A DNA stretch of 64,000 nucleotides from Symbiodinium natans (lineage: Eukaryota; Sar; Dinophyceae; Suessiales; Symbiodiniaceae): NCBI GenBank assembly GCA_905221605.1, contig CAJNDS010002515.1, forward strand, positions 254,321 to 318,320. Direction: 5' to 3'. The position numbers and the translations under genes are program-made. The notes under the pieces were generated by a model. It was not told the origin of the DNA and ran no database searches. It saw only the letters and a program-made list of their open reading frames with translations. Below, in pieces: positions 1 through 13,884 of this stretch; the stretch's first letter is position 1; each line of letters begins with the position of its first letter.

Positions 1-450
1 GCCGGTTCTCGGATTTTCCCATACCTGCTTGATGATATTCGCCCTAGCCTCTGCCATGTTTTCTATGGGAGAGGCTTTTACCTGCTCGGCTAGGCTGGCG
101 TGGCGCGGAGCCTTTGAAGAGTTTGGGCGTAGTGACCGCGTAGTGACCGTTACAGCAGCACCGCGAAGAAAAGTCGTCAAAGCGCTGCAAACTGCAGTAT
201 GATGCAGAAGCATCACTTTGCTGCAGTGAAGACTGCAGTCTTTTTGGAGTCTCTTCTCGAAGTTTGCCCCTACTTCTACTGCTGCTGCTGCTGTTACTGC
301 TACTGCTGCAACTTCTGTTTCGAGCAAAGATTGCAATATAATTAAGTCATTATTGCGACATTATTGAGTCATTAATGAGTCATTGTTGGCTTATATTTGA
401 CTCATTATTGCAACAAACGAAATTCTTTATCGCTCCATTTTGACAACATT

Positions 451-642
451 GCGGTCACAACGCGGTCACAACGCGGTCACAACGCGGTCACAACGCGGTC
501 ACAACGCGGTCACAACGCGGTCACAACGCGGTCACAACGCGGTCACAACGCGGTCACAACGCGGTCACAACGCGGTCACAACGCGGTCACAACGCGGTCA
601 CAACGCGGTCACAACGCGGTCACAACGCGGTCACAACGCGGT
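451..642. repeat. 11-bp tandem array, unit ACAACGCGGTC, about 17 copies
   Basis: Near-perfect head-to-tail copies of ACAACGCGGTC. The first copy is preceded by a variant with ATT inserted. All frames are open because 11 is not a multiple of 3, so reading frames here are artefacts. Read on the other strand the unit is GTTGTGACCGC. Positions 128-150 hold GTAGTGACCGC twice, one base different. Confidence 0.95.
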
Positions 643-657
643 ACTGCTAAAAGGGCT

Positions 658-812
658 GTAGTGACGTTGTGTAGTGACGTTGTAGTGACGTTGTAGTGAC
701 GTTGTAGTGACGTTGTAGTGACGTTATAATGACGTTGTAGCGACGTTGTAGTGACGTCGTAGTGACGTTGTAGTGACGTTGTAGTGACGTCGTAGTGACG
801 TTGTAGTGACGT
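658..812. repeat. 11-bp tandem array, unit GTAGTGACGTT, about 14 copies
   Basis: A second 11-bp array starts 15 bp after the first. Its unit GTAGTGACGTT shares GTAGTGAC with the two hybrid units at 128-150. It therefore looks like a diverged relative of the first array in opposite orientation. A few units carry GTC for GTT. Confidence 0.9.
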
Positions 813-1244
813 CTGCTGCAAAAGAGGCTGTAGGGACATTTTAGTGGCTTTTGGAATAAGTTACCATGAGTGGCCCCTTACTTATATATCAAAGCACGCT
901 CCATGCAGCGTGAGAATCTTGCTTGTTCGACGCACATCCACAAGTATGCCTCGCCCGCGCAGTCAATCAGGAGCACTGTGGGCTGGTGTGACCATGCAGA
1001 TGTTTGCTTTCCAAGCCCACAAGATCTCCGCTTCGATCTGGCGGCAACCTTTCCGGAAAGTGTTGGTGTGAACCTTGGTTCTTAGATTTAGGCCCATGTA
1101 ATTGGCGTGAGCAGTGTTAATCAACATATGTCAGTGAACCGCGAACCAAATTTTCTACCCAGATCGGTGGTCAAGCTTGGGTTCCTGAATGCCAGAGATG
1201 TTCTATTCACGACATGCCAACACAGCATGTTTTCATTCAAGCAG

Positions 1245-1442
1245 GCCTGGGGAGCCGGGCTGGAGGAAAAGACGCATCTAGGGCATGTCGCAATCGGTGG
1301 TGTCGTGGTGGTTGGGATGGTTTTGCTCTGGTTTATGTGTTTTGTCGTGTTTCCAGGAAAAATTTTGAGGGATGCGTTCAGTATCATGTGTTGGCTAAAG
1401 CTGAAGTTTGTTTATAGCGAGATTAGAAAGGGGGAGCTTATG
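1245..1442 (+). CDS. Exon with a transmembrane segment, N-terminal part of the channel gene or upstream gene
   Basis: 198 nt, 66 codons, phase 0 at both ends. The acceptor is CAAGCAG|GCC and the donor ATG|GTAACA. It encodes a strongly hydrophobic stretch (VVVVGMVLLWFMCFVVF) followed by a basic segment ending near EIRKGELM. This reads as one membrane helix with a cytoplasmic juxtamembrane region. I do not recognise a family. The next candidate exon is 1918-1968 (phase 0, GC donor), encoding a basic, leucine-rich segment that includes MRMLRVLYRTLAAGLW. Whether these belong to the polycystin transcript is inferred only from strand, phase and spacing. Confidence 0.55.
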
Positions 1443-4400
1443 GTAACAGTTTACTAGTTATCATGATCATCATCATCATCATCATCATCATCACCGTCAT
1501 CATCATCATCATCATCATCATCATCGTAATAGTGACTGTGATGATTGCCACGTGAAACATCAATGTTTTGTTGGAGGTGTTCCCTCCTTCCGCTGTATTG
1601 CCGTCATGCACCATGAACATGGATGAATAGGTGTTTATGCATTTGCCGTTGCTTGTTCCAGATGTTGAACTGTTGGCTCGTGTCAAGTTAACCTGGGGTG
1701 TTTCGTGTGCTTGACATGTCAACGTTGGCACCTTGCGCATCTTCTCATGGATACTATGGTTGCTCAGTCTGTGCTGATGGAGAAGAGTGCAATGTTTAGT
1801 GTGCGTTGATGGCGCCAGAACTTGAAGGAGCTTTGTAAAGATTCGGTGTGCTTTGTAGCACGTTCATTGCCATGCACGGAATCAACCGACATTGGGCACA
1901 TGGATCTGGAACATCAGACAATGCGGATGCTGCGTGTTTTGTATCGAACGCTGGCTGCAGGACTTTGGGCCATGTGATGTTGACGTGGGTGCAATTGCAG
2001 ACGTGCAGTAGATTGAATGTAGGTCGTTGAGCAGATTGACAGTGTTGTGGACAGGATTCACAACTTTGGTGGCATGGCAGAGAAGTTGGACCGGAGAACT
2101 TTGCAATCGCCAATTGCAAGTTTAGACCGTGACATGCAATCAATGTGGGATGCGAAGCGGCAGCTGGAATCCCTGGAAGAACGAATGGCTTCGGCTGTTG
2201 CGTATCTCCATCGCCAGCTTCTAGATCTACAAAATTCACAGTCGGGTGGCATTGCGAAGATGCCAGCAGATGTCGATGCTCGGCTAGTTGCTTTGGAGCA
2301 ACAGCAGGAGCACAACAAGAATCGTTTGGCTGCAGTGGCTGATGGCACGAACGCCCTCTCCAAGGAACAACATGTCCGGCTCATAGCTTTTTCTGAGATG
2401 GTCTTGAACTCCTTTTCCCCCTGGGCTTGAGCCCGCAATGGCAATGCTTGCTTTCAGCTTGTCAGGCGCAAGAGCAACGTCTTCAAGCATTACAGGACGG
2501 GTTTTGGCAGGCAGAATGTAATGGCTTCAGAGTGACCAGCTTCTGTTGCCAGCATGTCGGGAGCAGCTTTCCAGCTCAGAGCGCATGAGACGAGATGTAG
2601 ACAGGAAGCGTTCTCGAACATGCGAGTTGACATGTTGGCATGTGCGCACGAGGTTGGATCATGCGTCCATGCCAGATGTACGAACGGATGCAACAGGAGT
2701 AGCCAAGGAAAATGTGTTTCCAAGGTTTTGTGAATTGTAGACATTTGTAGTGGCTTTCTTGCCATGGACAGCCCAGATGGCGCAGGCGGTGAAGGCCTGC
2801 GGCTAACAGATCCGACCCATAACCAACTCGCAGTCGCAGAGCAATGTGCAGAGCAGTGTACAGAGAAGCTGTTCAGGCAAGAAGAAGAAGAATTCAAGAC
2901 CTTTGTCTCATGGTTGCAGGTAGTGTTGTGGCAAACGCCAACTGAAAACATAACCATCAGTGACTAAGGTTTCTCAACCGAGACATCGTGATCAAGCGAT
3001 TGCATCACAGACAGCAAAGCAGAAAGGTGCGGCGCTTACCTCGTGGCATCTTGCACTTGCAGGCGTTGGTTTTGCCTATTGCACTGCAGTTCTACATAAT
3101 GAACAGCATGGATATTTGTTTTGGTGCGACGTATCCCTCTAGTATTTGAATGTGCTTTGCTCGTGATTGCCATGACGGAAGAGCTTTGATGAGTGGAATC
3201 AGTTGTAACGAGCTGAGATGCCTGCCCAAAGATGTTGTTGCCTTGCACCGTACCCCAGTTACAGCATACAGGGTTCACTCACTGTGCAGCCGGCGTGTTC
3301 CGACCTCGCCATTCCTTGCCACTCCCAAAGACCAGGCTTCGCGTGTTCCAAACAAAGGCCCAAATGCTTTGTCATGTCGCCTGTCGGCGACGCAGTTTCG
3401 GTGGTAGATGTAAAACATCAGGAATACATCAATGAGTTCAGCCTGCAGCCAGCTCCACAAGCGTGATATGGCTGACATGTCTGAGGACAGTCCTATGGTT
3501 CTCCTCAAGGAGCAGTCCAATGCTGTCTGTCCGATGATGGGTTTTTTTCCAAGTCTCGAATGGCAGTACGGTTGCTGCTTACCCTTCATGAGGACATTTT
3601 TGAGGAGACTCCTGACAAAGATCGCTTTGTTGGGGACGTTATGTTCTGGAAATTCTTCGAAGACATCGATGCGAATCGAATATACCACACAAGTTCCGTG
3701 GAGTACAGGACGGCCTGCGTGAAGACTACATAGGTTGTTCTGGGACAGCCCTCTAGTCTTTCTGGCTCCTGCAGCGAGTCCTTGAGGAACTTGAAGGTAA
3801 TGTTTTTCGAGACGCTCTTTTATTTGGTATTGTTGCATCTTGGACGGCAGCCAGCCTTGGTTCGCATCAGTCCGTCAGGGTCATCGCTTGAGTTTCTCGT
3901 CAGCAGTCAGTTTATACCGAGGGCTTCGGTCACCTTGTATGCGTACAACTTGCAGTCGCAGGACACTGGAATTGCCAAGTGCCTTCACATTGCACCTGCC
4001 AGCAGTACTGCATAGAAGTGGAGTAGTTATCATTGTGAGCTCTAAGGCCTCAAGGAGTGCCCCCGCTTCCCACGCACTTGGTTGATCGATGTTGCAGGGA
4101 CGCCCTTGTCATGGCTTGATCATGACGTGTCACGTGTTCGAAGGATGTCTTCGAGAGCCGGATCGAGCAACTTGATTACTGGAGGGGTTGCGACACAGAC
4201 GGAAATTGCAGAATCCAGAAGGCCGGCACAGAGGTATTCGATTAGTCACAGCAGCTATAGTCTTTTTGCGTAGTTGTTGTGAAGCCTGCACCCAACTCTG
4301 CAAAACGTGCCTGCACCCTTGCGATACCGAAGCCCACATGCGTAAAAAGGAAGCGGCGCGTTTTTAATCAGGGCTGGGCTGCACTGGGCAAGTTTTGGCA

Positions 4401-7400
4401 GATTCTGTTCGTCTCCCAGCATTCTGCAGCGTGTCTGCAGCTGTGCAGGTGGAGAACATCCAGAGCTTCTGGTCTTGGATGCAGCTCCTTTGCCCCTGAA
4501 CGTACGTGAACTTGCTTCAGGGTCAAAAGGCGGAAGGAAAAGCTAAGGGGTGGTCACCCTCAGGATTCACAGGCTCTGGAGGGCTTGGAGGTGTGTTTGC
4601 AATGGTATTGCGGTGCATTGCAGCATATTGCCGCATGCAGCATATTGCAGCGGACCTGAGGGATGAGCTGCTGCCTCTGGCATACACTGACGACGTTGGT
4701 GCACCCATCGTGGCGCAGATAGACACAGTATTTCCGCGGCTTGCTGGCATATGTATGCATATGTTTGGCAGCTTTGTAGGTGAGCCCAGGCTGCAGGCTT
4801 TGGGTTTTGACATGTTTTGACGATTTTGACGTTACGTGGCAATGTCTTCCACAACCTTGCAACAGGTTTTGCAACTATGCCTCCAAGTATTCGTTTCATG
4901 TTTGTGGTGGCATGCCATGCGCAATGGTAAGGAACAGCAACTTTCCGCTCAAATGGAGCCGCCGCTGTTTGATGTCCCCTTCTCTTGGAGTCTTTTTAGT
5001 TCCAAGTACATTGAAGACATGAGCGCCGGGAGCTGCTGAACGGAGCTGTGTTATGTTGTGTGACTGATGGAGATCTTGTAGTCGGAGAATGTTTCATCGC
5101 TGTGACAGTTGGTCATCGAAGCTGTACGTCCATTGGACATCGTCTTGCCTTGCTAGAGTCATCAGAAAAAATAGACATGCCTGTTGCAGGAGCCCTCGCT
5201 ACTTGAGTGATACACGTAGCACAGTTCTTCTCGGTGCCTTGCGCATGCGACAGCTGTCCGCTTCCAAGATGAGTTTTCTCCACAGCGCAGTTGCATTCAA
5301 GCCGTCATTGTCCATCGCTGCCAGTCAGGCGAGTCCAGCCCAATACGGGATGCAGCGTGACTGCTCTGGTGAAGCATGTTTACCCCGATTTTGAGCTGCA
5401 TTCGTTGGTTTTTGTGGCTTCGAATCGGTTGAAAGGCTCCACGAGGTTTCTCCAGGTTCGCCAGCTTCCGCACAGACATGGACCGTCTTCGGTACCAAAG
5501 GACTGCTACTCCACCTACGATGAGACGCGGGAAAGTCAAGCGCCTTGCCCTGCACGAAAGCACTGCCGTTATGAGATGGCAGCAAAAAGGATACCCGATT
5601 CCACGCATCACAAGGCCATAGAAGGCCAGAATGGAGCCTGGTAGTGCAGTGATGTGCAGTGGGACTGCGAGGCCGCCTATGATCCACGTTTTGCCCCGAC
5701 GTACCTCATCAAGGCGTTGCTGAGCGATGCTGAGCGCAAGGTGTTGAGGGGGGTTAGTTGCTGCTACATGCTGTACTGCATGCTGTAGCATGTTGGGGAC
5801 AACTTCTGGCTAGGCCTACCAATGGCGGCCAGTGGAGGAGACGCAGCAAATAGCAATCCGAGGACAGGCGGCCACCTACTCAGGCGCAGCAAGCATCAGA
5901 TGACATGTGCTGAAGATGACACAGCCAGCTGACTTCGTAGACATGAGTAAAGTGACGAGACGTTGCCGCTTCCCCCGTCCGCGAGCACTCGCTAGCGTTT
6001 GCATGCGTGTGCGTGCTTCTTTCATCCTGTTAACCGGGATGAGGTGTCATCCCCACCTCTGTCTTGGTTTGGTGTTTGGCCTTGTGGAGGTTCCGGCAGG
6101 TTTTCGAGGCGAATGCACGAATAGGAGCTCGACAGCTGGTCACAGTCCAGATCGAGGCCAACAGGAAACGCAGGTGTCCAGCAGTTGCTGAAGCTTCTAA
6201 GTGAAGTTCTGCAGCGGGAGGACGCCTGCGCCCACCCCCTCAAGGTGTTTGACCGCAGGGCCGGATGCGCTTCAGGCAGTTTGGGCCGTCCCACTGAGAA
6301 GGACGGCTGGGTAACACAGCATGCCCGCCGATGAACACAAAATGCCGGATGGGCGTCACGAGAGCAGAGTTTGGGTCTCCACGTGCATGGTCTTGTCTCC
6401 GATCGTGAGTCGCGCGGTTCGGCCTGTGATCTCGCGCATTTCGAGCCGGCGGGTGTCACGGCCAGTGGATTGCGTGGTCTCCTCTCCTGAGCGTGCATTG
6501 GGCCGTTTAGCCATCTCCTTTGTGAGTGCAAAAGGACCCCCCTTGAGGTGATTTGCCAGCTCGGGTCTGTACTTCCATGGACCATGGACGGAGGCTGATG
6601 GGTGTCATACAGCTTATAGGGTATGCTTGCATGAGCGTGAAGGGCGTGATGGACCACGTTAACGTTCATGATCGTTCATGTGCTTTAATGAGCGCGCATC
6701 GGATGCATTTTCGTGCAGTTGGGGCTTGCTTTTTCTTTGCAGGTTCCCAAGAATTCCCATGTTCTCCCTTTATGATTTTTTCAGTGTCTCCCATGCCTCC
6801 TTCATGCGCGTGGCAACCCTTTCATGATGAGCTGCTGTGCAGAAACAATATGACGGAAGATGCGCATGGAGGTGAATAGTTGGCTATCACGCCCACTGCC
6901 CACTCACGGAGGGCCATTTCTTCCACGTGGTATTGCCTTTTTCTTTCCTATGCGCGTTGCAAGCCCTGGAGCGGTGCCTGCTTTCGAGAGATGCCGGCCA
7001 ATTGATCGCCAGGAAGGTGCACCAGCTCCTCCGAAGAGGTTCGTTCACCTGAAGGCAATATGTCCTATGAACGGTCGGGGATCTCTCCCAAAGGCAGCCT
7101 TCCGAGCTTAGGATGGGATCCATGCACCGCTACGTGGTGACGTGATTCTAAAGCCCTTCTTGGGAGCTGTCCGTGCAGTACAGCCCTGCACGCATGGAAA
7201 TGTGCCGCTTGCCCTGCGCAACACGTGGAGAAATCGCGCCGTGCATTCACACGGTCTAGTCGTCTTCGCGCAATGGTTCGGCGGTTCGGCGTACCATTTA
7301 CAAGTGCAAAACTTTCAGGATCCAGAGGCCGTTGAGGCTTTGTAGACGTTCGGTGCTTGAAATCGGTTCCGATCCACCTGGGCCCGTGTTTTCGCGATAC

Positions 7401-10400
7401 TGGCATCCTGTGCATGCAGGTTCGGGCTTCTTCATTGACCTTCCAGCCAACAAGTCGCATGCGCTCAGCATGCTCCATGACTTGCAGACGTGGAGATGGT
7501 GTGATCGATTGACGAGAGCGACGCTCGCCAGATTTGGATAGCCGTGTTTGGTCGAGAGCAAAACTGCAAACCATTGTGCATGTCCATGCTTAACGCGATC
7601 CGCTGGACATCTGCCACTGAAGTGAAGGCCAGCGCGCCTGTTCAGACCGACAACAAGCAAGTCCATGTTCGAAGAGTGTAACTAACGCATAATTGTGTTT
7701 TGTCGTTGTTGCATGTGCCAGGGAACGTATCGGGATGTTTGGGAACAGCACCTGGGGGCTTTTTCTCGAATCAGCTGCGCAGCTAGAGTTGGAACTGAGA
7801 AGGGGGATGGGTTCATGCTCTGCTTGTCCTTGTCTCTTGACCTGGATGTAAGGGTTTCCATTGAGTTGACAACAATGAGTACGAACGTGAACGTCATCGT
7901 TGCGGCCTGAGATTCTGCAGCCTGCGAGTCTCTCCAGCATGCATGTTCTGGCTGTTCTGGCAAGTTCTGGCATGTTCTGGCATGTTCACAGTCTGGTCTC
8001 ATGTGATCTGTGCTGTCAGGTCAACACAGCACCCCAGCTGAAACATTTTTTTTTGGTCTGTCGACCCTTTCAACGATTCAAAGTGTGTACTGCAGCTGAG
8101 GGAAGGTCGCATGTTCAAGCGGTTGAACTCAGTCTGAGTCTGCGACGTCTAGCAGAGTAATCTTAGCTGAGGTCATACTTTTTGAGTTCACTCCCAATGG
8201 AGCTGTGACCGGGACTGTTCAGACCTCAGCAGCTCAGACTCTGATCGCACAAGATCTCGGCAACTTGCACTTGGCACTGCTATCACTTGCTATCACTTGC
8301 GTCGCTTTTGGCACCTGCCTTAGGTCACCAGCACCGCGATGCGAACATTTTTCTTCACTCCATCAGTGCAGGGCTCCAACTTAGTGGCTTTCCTGCTCAT
8401 GATCTGGCGGCTTGGCCTTGCAAGCGCAGCTATGCGCAGCTCGAGGGGTTTGTGGATCCAACCCTCGAGATGCAGAGTCCATTGTTGTTTCCATCGCGTT
8501 CCATCGCGTTCCATCGCGTTGCATTGCGCTGTTGCTTGATTTGATGCTGCAGCTTGTTTGCAGCACAGCTTCCTGGAAAACTCAGAGAGCCCGAGGTTGG
8601 GCTTGGTGTTTCTGATCTTCACGGTCTACTCTTTCTGGTTGATGTACAAGCAACTTGGAAAGCAAATGAATTCGAATGTTTTGGTCGCAGATGAACATCA
8701 CACCCTCGTGTTGTCCTTTTGTTCGCAGCTTCTGTTAAGAGTACTCGTTTATATGTTTTTCGTGGTTTTGCTTTCTTGAATGTGTTCCTCTTCTTTCGAC
8801 ATTTTTCTCTTGCACGTTTTTGTTTTATTTTGCTCCGCTCCCCGCTCTCACTCCAAGCAAGCAAAAGCCAAAGCCAGCAAGCCTTCCATAAGGACCTGCT
8901 TCAACTTCTTGGGGCAGAATCCGCTGGGGTATCTCCAGCGCTCGGGTTGGGCCGCACCTGGACAGTCTTCAGAAAGTCTTGAGAGTGGCCTTGAGACGTT
9001 TTCAGAGTCTGACTTGGCGTTTCTGTTGCCCGAACTTCAACGTCCAGGTGACTGCAAGTGCGGACTTGAGCTTTCTGAGGCAAGGCTTGCCTTTCCATTC
9101 CGAACCTTCTACCAGTTCTTCCGCTACGGCTGGAACTGCGCGGACATGGTCCGCAGCTTGGAGCTGACACAACTCACCACAACAGAAGGTCACCAGAACA
9201 CCACCCAGAACACCACAGCGGAACTTTCCGGTGCATTTGCCTGCGTATGGAGCACGTGAATGCGAGAGTTCCTAGGTGATCCTCGGATCCTTCTACGTGC
9301 ACTTGAGACCCTCGGCGTTGAACGCAATTAGAGGAGAACAGTTGTTTCTTCTTTTGTTTTTCGCAAGCACTGAGCCATACTGAGCCTTGCACTCTGGGCC
9401 TCCTACGTTGGGCGTAGACGAGGGATATGCATCGGCACGCCTGGACATTGTGCTGTGCATATTTTCAATTGCGAATGATGTCATCTCGAGGGCTCCCAGT
9501 CACGGCAAATAGCCTGCTTTTGGCTTCACGGTGTGTGCCAAATCTTGTTTGCCTGCTCGAAGTCGTGCCTTGCCTCGGCTTAGGTCTCGCGCTCCCTAGA
9601 TCCCCTGGGTCCGATGCACTTTTCGAAGCTTGCGTCGCTTTGTGTCGGGACAGGCTTCCTGTGTCCGTTCTCTGTGGTGTGCCAAAATGGCGCTCTCGCC
9701 CCCTCGTGAAGTGCAGAAAGTGTCGCGTTTGGGACCCTTCCTTGGTGTTCTTTCCGGGGGAAAAGAGTCGTGGACCTCTTTGGACGCTTTGTGACTGCTC
9801 TCACAGCGGTATTGCGTTGGATCTGGTGAGCCGATCCTCAACTCCGGAATTGAGGCTATCGCATTGGTGCCTATGTGGCCGTGGGCAACAGCGCATCCTT
9901 GCAACCGGATGTCATCGGGCATCCGGAGATCTTCATGCCCCTTGGAGCCAAAGGTTCCTGGCAGTTTGGGCCTTGTAGGGCAATGGCGGCAAAGATGTGC
10001 AGGGTTGAGGTTTGGGACCCTGCTCAACACAACTCTCGCATTTCCACCTCTATGCCCTTCAGAGCCCCGGCTTGAGCATCCCCAAAGTGAGGCACAAAGC
10101 AGAATCAGCGGACCCGCACACGGCGGCGTAATAGTTTGTTTGTCATCCGTTCCCTGCCTTGGACAGCTTGGGCGATCTGAACGTGAGGAACTAGGCCTTG
10201 GACAAAGGGGCCAAGAGGGTGACCGTGTTACCCTCCAGGGTGATGGGCAATGTAAAGCGCCACAGTGATCAGCAAGTCTTGCACGAACAAGTGGACAACT
10301 GATAGCACTGGATTTGGGTTGCAGCCTGCTCAGTCTTCAGGCCTTTCGGGCAACTGATGGAGCCCCTCGTGCTCGGCTGCTTCCTTGGATGCAAAGTTTC

Positions 10401-13400
10401 CGTGAACATGACGAGAAGCATTTTTGTCGATCGCGTAGTGGCGGTAACACCTGCATCCACAATGGCAAGGCAACAATCTTCTTGCCCTGCTGTCCATTAC
10501 GTGCTGGGTGAAGTTGCGGCTTGGTTGAGTTGATTGTGCTATCTGCATTGCACATTTCCCGATGCCTAGCTTTCGGAGATATGCAGTTCAGTTTTGCATA
10601 GCAATGCAGTCCGAGGTTCAAGTATCTCTGCATGAGCAGCTACTTCCGCTTGTTAGTGCGAATCCTGGAGGCATGTGCCCACAGGCAATGGTGTGTGCAC
10701 AGAGTGTGCTGAGACCAGACGAGGAATGCCGCTTGACTTTGCCACACACATGCGTAGTCAGCTGCCCTGATCAGGTTAATCATATTTGCAGCATTGCTTC
10801 TAGTGGTTTTCTTTGGCTTCGCCGTGGCCTTTTCGACGCTTGGAAGTGTAATTAAAGCTTTCAAGTGTTTGGCGGTCCAAGCGCTGCAGTTAGGGACCAT
10901 GAAGGAGGTCCATGGACTCGAAGAGGCAAAGGGGTGTGTCGCATCTTTGGCATCTTTCAAGGCTCGGCTTGGGCACAAGCGACAAGAATTTCGTCACCAT
11001 TCCCGGCTCGTTTCTGGTGCCCTCGGTTTTCAAGATCGCGCTGCCAATTCACTAGGGAGCTGTCAAAAACCCATGTGGGAGGGCAATGTGTTTGGTACAT
11101 GTGATCTTGCTGACAGGTCATGAGGTAGGTCTAGGTTTCACATCGGGCAAAGGAAAATTGTTCATGTCGCTGGCGTTAGCAAGTATTGCTTCTCTTTGCG
11201 GCTTGCCCCAGCCTTCTGCGTCGACTTGTTTCCAAGCTGTGCCCTGCTCCGGTACCTTTTTTTGTTGCAAAACTTGGGGAACGAATTTAGTGAAGCCTTT
11301 TATTTACACATGAAAACCGACGTTTTAACATAGTTTCATCATTATTGTATTGTTGTCTTTTGTTCTTGGATTTCGATGAGAACCTCCTCTTCTTCTCGGA
11401 TATGTTATTCTACTTACTCTACGTATAGCGGGAAAACTTTAGCTTGCATTTCTCTATTTCTATTTTATGTATGTTGTTTCCATTGAGCCGGTTAGGTTGA
11501 TCTGGTGCACAGTGATCACTTTTCGGTAGCGTGTTGACACACGTTTGTTTGACTCAAACCGATCGCGTTCATCTTGGCTAAAGAATCCTCGGCAGCACCC
11601 TAAACCCCAAACCCTAAACGCTTGTCAAAAACGCTAAACCCTAAACGCTAAACCCTAAACCCTTGTGAATTTCTACCGAGTCTAGAGTGTATAGTGTACA
11701 GCCGAGGTCACATCTGCTTACTTCACAGTCCTTTTACAGCCCAATAATGAGCACCCCTAATACAGGGAGGTTTACTCGTCACTTCGCATTACCCGTAGGC
11801 CTTGGGCCCGAAGCTTTGCAAAGCCTGATTTTGGGGGGTTTGGGGGACTTTGGGGATTTTGTGGGCTGGGGATGTCCTTCATCAGGTATGCGGGATGAAG
11901 GTGGGGCAAGGGGCGAGTCCTAAGCCTTAAAACCCTCTAAATCCGACATCCGAGACCGTTTCGCACCAGTTGCTCGGATTTCTTTGGAGGTTCTTAGGCT
12001 ACGTAGCTCCAGGCCACCTCGCAGGCTTGTGTGGGCGGGGGTCGATATAGGGAGATGAATTACAGATAGCCCCCCGTAGCTCAGGGTGTCAATCCCTCCC
12101 CGTTGTGAACTACAGCAACAACAGGGGTCAAAGGGGGGGGGGGGGCTGGGGGGCATACCTGCCACAATCTTCCAAGTACCTCGACTGATCTGTGCCAGGG
12201 CACCTGGCTTTGGGCTCTAGCAAACACCATTCGCAGAAGTGCCTGAATCCAAACTTTGCAGGAGCAACGGACATAACAAGTGATGTAGCCGAAACACTCA
12301 CCCTAAATGCAAGATGTCAAGCAGATAGGGGCCTCCTGAAGCCTTCTGACAGTTCCGAAAAATTATGCTAAACCAGAAGTTAGCCCTAAACCCTAAAGTC
12401 CCCCAGGGTCGGTCTAGTGCAGCAGTCAGGACAGTGCCTGAGCCATTTTTCCGCCAGCGGATCCTGTAGGCCTTGCGATTTAGGATTTAAGGTTCAGGGC
12501 GCTTCTGGGGGTTTGCACTGAGGTTGAAGTTAGACTTCCACAGATTATTCCACAAAAGCGGCGGGCCATCCGACGCAATGCCCTGGAAGTGAGTCGCTGT
12601 GTCGCACGCCTGCCCTTCCGTTCCACCTAGTTTGCACCAGAGGAAGTGCAGATTAAGATTCTGGACGGCAAATTGTTGTTCCTACATGAAATGTATCTTG
12701 TTATGCGCTGGTGGCACGTCGCAGACCCAAAAGCTGCAGACGTAGGACGGCCACTCAAAACCAAGCTTGGACTGGTAATCACGTGCTGGGGCGACGAAGG
12801 TGGTGCGGGGATGACCTCCGATTCAACGACGAGGACGTGCTGTGTGCTCAGAGATTGGCGACATCATCCTAGTTGCGCAGCGTCGCCACATGGTTGACTG
12901 CAGCTCCATTTCGTGCGGCGTCCCCCGTGCAAACTCAGACAGATGAGTGGTCGGCCTCGCAAGACCATCTGGGCAAGATGCAAGCCGACGGATATCATCT
13001 GAATCGTGCCGGTCTTTGCGAATGGTACGTCGAGGAGGGCTATAGGAAAAGCCGTGGCGATTTCCAGGGTTTCGAGCGAGCCCCGCGAAGCACGAAGAAG
13101 GGGCCACGACAGTCTACAGCAGGTCCCATGCCTTGAGAAGCGCAGGGTTTTCGAGGATTGGGGACATCTGCGTGAACTTGAGCCTGCTTGAAGCCAGAGC
13201 CCTAAATGCCCCAAACGCTTGAAACCTGCAACTGCTGTTAAACGTAGCTACGAAACGCGCTGTGGAAGCTATGTCTATCGTCAGTCGCGCTGTTCAGCTG
13301 AATGGCAACTACGCACCTTTCTCTGTCATCCAACCTGATTCGATATTCCAAGAGTCTGAAAAGATCGGCAGTGCGAAGAGGGTGAGGCGGGCTTCTTCGA

Positions 13401-13795
13401 GCAAACCTGCGTCTACATGGGTTCCCACACCTTGCGCAGCCCGGTTACCTCTGAACTCTAGCTGAACCCAAACCCCAATCAACTCACTGGTTTCTTGGGA
13501 CAGGCGTATGGATTGGGCATAGGGGGGAGTGGCGCCTATCTTCAACCTCCATCAAAAGCCCTACATCGTATCCAGGCTTGCTCGCCGAAGGTATGTAGAA
13601 ATCGCAGCAAGCCTTTAAAGCCTCCTGAGAGCGAAGAGAATTTGCCACAAGACAAGTCTGGGCCAACGCGGTTCTTCTGGAAATGTCCCCGGCCGTGCGC
13701 CCAGTCGCTTGCACCAGAGCCAAGGACCAGGAGTGTGAAGCCGTGAGCTGTCAAATTTTGCGCAGGCGGGCGCGACGTGTCCCGGATATGGGTTC

Positions 13796-13884
<89 letters not shown>

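Noticed and set aside
6022-6669. 215-codon minus-strand open frame
   Set aside because: It lies inside an intron of the well-supported channel gene on the other strand, is basic and low in hydrophobic residues, and has no splice or domain support.
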